DNA of 64,000 nucleotides from Anthonomus grandis grandis (lineage: Eukaryota > Arthropoda > Insecta > Coleoptera > Curculionidae). Of the stretch, positions 50,801 through 59,800 are shown piece by piece. The notes beneath the pieces are model-generated. The model had not been told where the DNA came from, made no database searches, and was given only the letters and a program-made list of their open reading frames with translations. The stretch is from NCBI RefSeq assembly GCF_022605725.1, contig NC_065550.1, positions 7,812,001 through 7,876,000 of the forward strand, read 5' to 3'. The position numbers and the translations under genes are program-made. Position 1 is the first letter of the stretch. Every line of letters starts with the position of its first letter.

Positions 50801-53800
50801 CAAAGATATGTATACACCTCATTTTCTAATCTGTTAAATGTTAATAATTTATTATGAATTAAAATATGAATAATGTTGATATGATTAAATTAAGTTTGAC
50901 AAAAGTAACATTTAAATTATGATTTCCCTACTAGGTAGATTTCAGCACTTGAAAAATAAATTGCAATTATTATTAAGTTTTTAGTATTAATTATTAAGTT
51001 TTTAGTATATATTTATATTATGCAGGGGAAAGTTCATGAACCTTTTTACCTAAGGCATATTAGCCTCAACCGAGTTATATCTACATAACAACCAAAAAAG
51101 GTACTGAAAAATACTGAACAAAAAATAACTAAAATAATAGATAAGAAATTGACGTATTAAATTATGATATTGATTAAATATTTGTAGCAATAAATTGAAA
51201 TTAAAGGTACATTAATAAAAATTTTAATATGTGAGACAAATCTATGGTTAATATTATTTAAATAAATGGAATAAACTGGCCTGTATATTCCTCCAAGAAA
51301 TGCCTTCAAAACCAAGGCTGTGAATGTATGCCATTTGTAGCTTAGCTATCTGGACTAGGAATATCTAATACTAGCTCTAGTTCTAGTACCAGCTCCACCG
51401 CTTTCAGCAATTTCCCGGGGAAATCAAAAGCCTGCAGCCATCAACAATTGAAGAAGAATAAAGAGGAAAACGGAAAAGTAAAACCCTAAAACAACGATTG
51501 CCATTGTATTCACTGTCGATAAAAATGAAGGGCGCTCAAAATGTGACACACTCACCTTGCTAAGTTTCAATATCTATCCATCAAAATCTCGGGCATCCTG
51601 CACCAGAATTATGAAATAAACAGTTCCCTAAAGGAACAAGATTAAGGACTATAAATTACAAACCATATTGGCCACTTCCTGCTTCACAGACTTCGGAAAT
51701 AAAAAACTGGCCTTTTACGTGCGCTTCTACCTGCGACACGGGAACAAGTCCTCTAAAAATGGATGCAGTAAATAAGTCCGATGGATGTCCGACTAAATAA
51801 GTTACAACCCCACCTCTCGCCTGAGCTGTCAATGTCAATCCAATCAGAGAAAACATCAATCAAGACCAACCAGAAGAGTGACGGACCGTCAACAGAAAGC
51901 ATGAATAATAAAACCAGGAGAGTGATGTGTTACAGTAGTAATGTGTCATTGACAGTGTAAATTTAAAGAAATATCAATAAAAGAAGTTGACTGAAATTAT
52001 TAATATAATTATTGAAATTAATAAAATATCAATGGAGCGTTGGTGAACATAAGAAATAGAAAAATAAAACGCTACAAGGCAGCAGATTGTATGTACACAG
52101 GTGGGAATATCAGCAATGGGCACTGTAAAATCTGGAGTCCCACATGGGTCCATTTTGGGACCTCTGTTATTTCTATTATACACCTTTGATATGAATAAAA
52201 CAACTAGATACTCCCAAATACAATCTTATGCCGATGACACACAAGTGTTATACACCTTTAATCCTAAACATTATAATAATGCAGAAACCGAAATAAACAG
52301 TATAGTAGAAAGCATGGACTGAGGTTAAATACTGATAAAACCAAGGTCTTGCTCTTTACATCAAGCTCCAACTCAGTTTCTCAGGGGATACATTCATCTT
52401 GAGATGGAGGATCAGCAGCTTGTCTACTCGAACACAGTTAAAAATTGGGGAATGGGAATTGTATATGACACAAGGCTTATGTTTGAGGATATGGTCCTCA
52501 ACACTGAGTAAAAGGACATATGTAAGTTTTAAAGTTTTATACGCAAACAAACATATTTTGAACTTTAAAGTGCGTAAAAAATTATGTGAAACATATGTTT
52601 TATGAAAATTGACTTACGGTTTAACTCTCTTTTACCCATGTCTTACTCAGGTTGAAAAAATGAGGCCTTAAAGGATGCAAAATAACTGCTGTCGATTTAT
52701 TTATGGACTCGAGAAATTCAACCACATGTTGTATCATCAAAGATCAAACAACAGTTGAATCGGCTGAATGTCAAGAATTTGTTTAAGTATCTTCTTTTAA
52801 TGTTTATTTATAAAATTCTAGATACAAACGTGCCTTTATATTTAAGATCTAAGTTAATATTTAGAGATGAGACCCATCAGCGCTCTTTTAGAGAGTTAGA
52901 AACAAGTTATATATGCCACAACATACTACTGCATTATTTCAGAGAAGTTTTTCGTTTATAGCTGTATTATTATATAATAATTTTTATAATTTTTTTCATA
53001 TTTCTACTTCTATCTCAATTTTCCGAGAAAATATTAAGAATGCGTTGTTGTTTCATCAAAATGTGTAGTAACGTAAGCCACGTTGCCAATTTTAACTATA
53101 ATTAATGTTAACCAACTATAGAAACTAAATGATCTAAGGTTTGATAGTTTTCTGCATAGACCAATTGTAGCTATTATTATTCAATCAATTTAAAAAAAAT
53201 TTTAAAATTAATATAAATAAATAAATTAATATATAATATAATTAATGTATGCCTTAAGGCATACATTAATTATATGAGTAAAATGACCCAATAGAATAGG
53301 GTTTTTTAGCAATTCTCTTATTTCTAAATAAAGTTTTGATACACGCAATGTATTTTTAAAAAGTAGTTCCTGATAGTCATTTTCGACAACAGCTAAATGT
53401 TTCTGCATAGACCTTAAAGAAAACTTAGTTACACATAAACGTACACAAAGCGGAGAAACCATTGGGAACTTTAAAAAAAGTAAAGAAAAATGTCAAAAGT
53501 TGCAACAAATGCAAAAAAAAAACAAACTGAATTGGTACCAAATTCTCCTTACATCTACTACCCCTTGGTATACACCTAGCAGTGGTGGTGGTACACCATG
53601 GAAAACAGGCAGTTAGGGCATCAAATTGCTCATAAGTATCACTTATTACTATAAAAAATACACGTGGGGATTCAAAACTAGTATATAAAAGTATATTAAA
53701 AAACTTACTGGCATTCGAAACTTCTTTAACATACTGCATGGCAATTCTTTTTAGGTAATCTGCGTGTTCCTCCGTTACAAAAAATCCCATAAAATTAGGT

Positions 53801-56800
53801 GAGGTGTAACTTTCAAGTTTCAGAGATTCATTTAGTACAGCACCTTGTCTCTCCATTACAGTTTTTAGACTGTTAGTCAGGTGGCTTGCATCCTGGTCTG
53901 GAGCCTATAAGAGTGAAAAATAGGGTAACAAAAGTGGCCTAAAGAAATTGCTAGAAATAATTTTTAAATTCCTAACTAAATTATAATAATAATCTTTTTC
54001 TGTTTTTGTTTTGGCCATTCGGCTTTTACAGTCGCCTAAGGAGGGCCAATTGTATGATGCAAACCTAGACAATTATGGGTAAGTAAGAATATAATACTAT
54101 TGTAAAACACCGAAAATTTCAAACGCGTTTTTCTCATACAATGTGAATTATGACAAGCGGGTAAAAGCACATTTTTCACCAGGAAAATTATAGTTCTAAT
54201 TCCAAAAATTTACCAGTTTTACCAATGTTGAGGAAGTTATTGGCTGCTAATGCACACATAATGCGTATAGCGATAAACAAAATAGCCATACACAGAAGAA
54301 ATAAAGCTGAGGGTTCCTTAGAAGAAAAGTGCATGAGAATAATGAAACATGGCATCTCATATATTGGGAGAACATGAGATATGCACATCATTGGGACACT
54401 TGGGACACTTCATATGTACGAAAAAATTTGTATTCCTGAAATGAAGGAATGCAGCTTATTTCAGGATATTGATATTTGTTTTGAACGAGTCGCAACAACA
54501 CAGCCAGCTTAACTTTAAATATGGATAATAATTTAGCGGAGCACTACAATTCTATAGTTTGTAAGTTTGTTGGTGGAAAATGTATAAATTATTCCCTTAG
54601 AGGATTCTATCCGACCGGTTGTAATGCTGCTGCAATTGCTTTTAATTCATCTAATTGATTATTATTACGATATTATTCATAGAGCTGTCCTACAGAGTGG
54701 TCCAAAATTTTATAAAGCAAATTTCAATATAAAAAGGCAAAGCGCCGTTCCTTCGATGCACATCGATTTCTTTAAAAAAAGATTTTTTCAAGAAAGACGC
54801 TAAAAACTAGCAGGCCTTCCTGATGAAGTGTATGGCCTAATAAAACTGAACGAAATAAACCCAATGGACGGAAACGAATATAAAAATAGAGATTTTTTTT
54901 TAAATTTGCAAAAATTATCCAAGGAAATAGATGCTATTGAAAAAAAAAACACAGACAAAACTAGTTATTTTGAATGAATCCAGGAGAGATTCATAGGGAT
55001 TACTGCATCAATTGGAAAAATATGTAAGCTAAGAAAAGAAAAAATACTTCTTGCTTCAACACAGTTAAAAATTAATTATACTCCAACTTTTTTGGAAATA
55101 ATTCCATCAAATCTGGTAAGGATTCTGAGTCTGTTGATTCTTGATTCCGCTTCCGGCCGCACCCTGGTCATTCAATTGTTTGATAAATCAAAATGTAACC
55201 ATAAATCGTCACAAAATTTTCAAATTCAAATATATTTCTTGTCTAACAGAAATCTAATCCTAATCACTAAGACAAAATATGAAAATATAAGTAATAACAA
55301 TGCATATACAGTAGACTCGCAATATAGTGAACTAATTAATGCACATCCAGTTCACTATATCGATTTGTTCACTCTATCAATTTTTTTTAATGTACGTATT
55401 AAAGCAACGTTTGTCTTTAGAAAACTAACTTTATTAATGCAAAACAGAAAAAATATTACATATGTAATTAAAATAAAATAAAAAAACGGCAATCTAATCT
55501 ATTTTTTTAAAAAATGAAGTAATTTTTGTTTGCTTTTTTGTTTTTAGTCCTGTTTGCACCATCGTATTCCTTAAGTTTTGTAAAACGAGTACACTAGAAT
55601 ATTCCACTTTATCTTCATTTTCTTCGGCCCATTGAAGGATGTTGTTAATTGACTTTATTGCCGAATTTGTTGTCACTCGTTCCTTATTTACTACCATTTC
55701 TTCTTGTACTCCATCATCTTGATCGTTTCCATCACTTTCACTTTGGTCATTAGTTTCTTTTGTGTCAGGTAAGTTATCTTTATTCCAATCGTCTACATCA
55801 ATAGGTTGAATATGAACTTCTGGATTAAAAGTCTGCAATAAAGTAATGATTTCTGATCTCACTGTGTCAATGTCTTCATTTCTTATTCGGCTCCGTAAAA
55901 TACTTAAGGGGATGTTATCTTCCTTATCGTCAACTTCGTCGGCTAATGGTAAAACTAAATTATGCAAGCATTTTTCTATAACTTCAGGCCTTAAATTTCT
56001 CCACGCCAAAGCCAAGTTTAGAATGGCGTCCTTTGACGAAATATGTTTTAGAGCATCTCCGATATCCTGGTTAGTTCCAATAATTTGTGATAACAATTTT
56101 TTTCGATAAAATAGTTTTGTCAGACGAATAGCGTTTTGGTCCATTGGCTGGATTAGCGGAGTAACGTTAGGTGGTATATAAACAGTGAAAGTGGAACCAT
56201 CATCACTTCTTAGCTGTTCTGCAGGTGGATGGCTTGCTGCGTTTTCCAACAAAAGAATGGCTTTAACTGGAAGGTTTTGGCTCTGTAGGAGTTCCGTAAC
56301 CTAAGGCAAGAACAAATGCTAGAATAACGTGCAGTTTAAATTCTTAAAAGGAATAAAAAAAGGGCGTAAATTTGTAAAAATCGTAGTCCAAAAGGACTGA
56401 AACCATTTTTTCTAATTCTCGAGATACAAAGATGGTAAAATTTAAAGTCATCCAAGCAGTTTTGGAGTTTTTATAATGGACGGGACAGTTAAAATTTCGA
56501 AACGAATGTGGATTTTTTGCTTTCCCAATAATTAATGGTTTAACTTTGTGAGTACCTGCCGCGTTTGTGCATGCTAGAAAAGTCACTCTTTGTTTCTCGG
56601 TTTTCCTACCTGGGGCAGAAGTTTCCAATACAATCCAGTTCCATCGGCATTGTAAATCTGTTCTTTTGTTAGCTGAAGCTCATTTATTTTTAGGTGTAAA
56701 GTTCTTTTAAAAGGATCAACAAGCTCGGGTTCTGACGATAATTTTTCTCCTGAAATCGTTAGGAAGCGTATTCCAAAACGTTTTTCAGACTTTTGCATCC

Positions 56801-59800
56801 AACCACTGCTCGCATTAAAAGAAGGAGATTCCTTGTATTGACTGTGAAGTAACTTGGCCTTCTCTTGGATCATTAAACCAGTTACCGGAAAATTTCTCTC
56901 CCTTGTTTTTAAGAACCACTTATATAAAGCTTTTTCCATTCTAGGACACTCTGATTGTCTCAAAGTTTTCGCTTTTTCACGTCCTGTGAAAGTACTGTTG
57001 ACTCGTTTCAAAATCTTTATCCTTCTGTGATGAATCGCGCATATAGTGGATTTAGCACCATATTGTCTAGACAAAACGGTCACTCCGACACCTTTCTTGA
57101 ATTCTTCTAATATTTTGGCTTTATCGCTTAGGGTTAAATGCTTTCTAATTTTTGCAATAATTATTCTGGCGGCGTGACGCGACCTACTGCACCCAAATAC
57201 TAAAGAAAACTAATTGCCCGAAAAGAAACAAACCGTTTAATCTCTTTTTCTTGTCTTAACTTGTTTATTTACCTAATAAAACTATTGGGTTTACTATTTC
57301 GAGAATCAATTTGTTCACTTGACAGAATACATTAAGGAAAAAATGTCTGTTCACTATTTAGAATAGTTCACTAGACAGTGTGTTCAGTATAACGCGAGTC
57401 TCCTGTATAATGAAAAATAATAATAATCATATATAAAAACATAACTAATAGGTAATTATAAAATGTTTACGAAAAAGGTACAAGAGATACATTAACTAAA
57501 TACTAACAATAGTTATTGACAATTTTTTTTTAAATAAATGAGGAGACATGTGAAAGAAATCGACATACAGATTCAAGTGGACAAAGTTAAAGGAAGAGCA
57601 TGCCCTGTATAAAGGCTCTTTGTTTGCTAAATTTGTACTATATGTTTGTATAGTTTTATGTTTATATATGTTATATGTTTATATATAGGGAATTAAACAA
57701 GATGATTTTATTTGATATATTAGTGAAGATTACTGATGCAGTTCTAATAATAAAACTAAGAGATTTTTAAAGATGACTTTATGATGTTATCTATAGGATT
57801 GCAAAAATTAAGCCTGCGTAATCTCAATGTATAGTCAAAGCTAACTTAATTTTTCATCAAAAAAGATGTCATTAATAAAATAGAAAACAAAAGAGAAGCA
57901 AGATTGCTACCCCGAGCAGGACCGCTATATGCTTTATAACCATATGATCTTAACCCATTATACTCTACAAACTGGTATCTATCTACCAGATAGGAAGCAA
58001 AAAATTGTACAACATTAGAATGAAAACCAAGCCTGATAAGCTCCTGAGCAAGAAGTCCACGGTCTTATCAAAGGCTTTAGCGAAATCCGTGTAAATTACG
58101 TCTATAATATATTGTTATATTGTTATAGTTGACATTTGTTATTTATAGCCTCATATACAGTCTGAATAAATTATGTTAAGTTAGTTACTGTTGATCTGGA
58201 CCGAAAGAAACCATTTTAAAATTATCCATCCATATTTTTTTGACCGAGATATCCTTGACTAAGTAATATCGTATATAAAAATTCTAGAACGCGAGCAGAG
58301 CCGCGGGTTAAGGCTAGTAGCTTATATAGTATGCAGTACTCCTAAAACCGAACAACAAATAAAATATGGACAATTCGAATAAAAATAGATTTTAAAATTT
58401 TTTTGCCTATTTCAATAGATAAGAATTAATCTGTTCATTATTACTTGAATATAAATAGAGATACCAAATTAAATCTTCTACATTTTTATTGTTAATTCAT
58501 TCTATATTCTGATTTAAACCTTCTTTTCTTATACGAGCACAAGTGTATCGCATTTAGTTAGGCAAGCCAGAAATTATTGCTGAAATATGATACTGCATTA
58601 ATATAATAAAACATACACCTTTAATAAAACACTCAGTATCCTACGACTCATTAGTACGTACACACATGTATTTTTTTACATTCAATATAAAACTTGGCTG
58701 CAGTGTGGTGTTTACGACAGGGAGTTGTTCTCCAGTAAATACACTGTATATCCCAAGGACAAGAATTTGGAGGCTGTGGGATTCACCCGTGGGGATGGAA
58801 TAATGCTTGGTGTGCTGAATGATCTATGTTCAATCAGAGTTGGTCTCATTTACCCGAAGAATCAGATTCCACGGGTATAACTTATTAGTTCTTTGCTGCA
58901 AGATTAGCATGGACTAACATGGATTAACATGGATAAAGTTTATTTTTATATTAGCTATTCATGCAAATGCCACCTAATTCTCCAATTGAAGATTACAGGT
59001 TCTTGTTTGACTATATCTCTATTCTTAACTGTATACAAAACCAGAAAGTTTTAATCAGGGGTGATTTTAATATCAATATTAAGATTCTAGAGCCAACTGT
59101 TGAAACCAAGGTAGCATTACTGCATGACTTTTTGGCATTTTCTGACCTGTGTGAATTTAATAATATTCGAAATGTACAAGGTAATATATAATAATATGGT
59201 TGATCTGATACTTGCTAATCTCCCATGCACTGTTGATGGTGAAACATCAAATGTCCCGGAGAATGATTACCATGTTGCTATATTATTCTATTGCTATATC
59301 ATTTAGAGCAGAAACCAATAGGAATTGTAACTTCAAATTGAACCCTCAAAGTCGCAACTATAATTTTAGAAGGACTTTCACATGCCACATCAGCTTATCT
59401 CTGAGGTTACTGGAATTTTCTTCATCAATTTGATGACGTTAATGTGGCAGTTTCCACTTTCTTGGGCTTTCTTCTTAGAACATTGAAAGGTTCATATACG
59501 GTATAGAACACCTAAATATTTATTAAACTAATGACAAATTTAAGTGGTATAATGTAAACTTTTAAATTTTTGTTTAAAAGTTTCATCACCACTGTGCGGT
59601 CATGGAATTCTTTTCTTTGCCATTGTAGTGATAAATGCTATTTTTCTTTTGCACCTTGCAAGTTTTACAAAGATTTTCTTAGCCACATGCCTTAGACTTC
59701 CAACACAACATCAAGTTTTTCATCTAATGGTCTAATTGTGTATAATCGTCCAACAGATTATATATTGGAGGGATAGAACAATTTAACTAAAGTCCCAATA

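Noticed and set aside
50508..52062. Helitron assignment for the 1.5-kb repeat
   Set aside because: No TC start with CTRR end or terminal hairpin was found at the shared ends.
53425..53856. 143-codon minus ORF as a whole
   Set aside because: Only the part above 53,709 is the UBASH3 exon; the rest is intron read-through.
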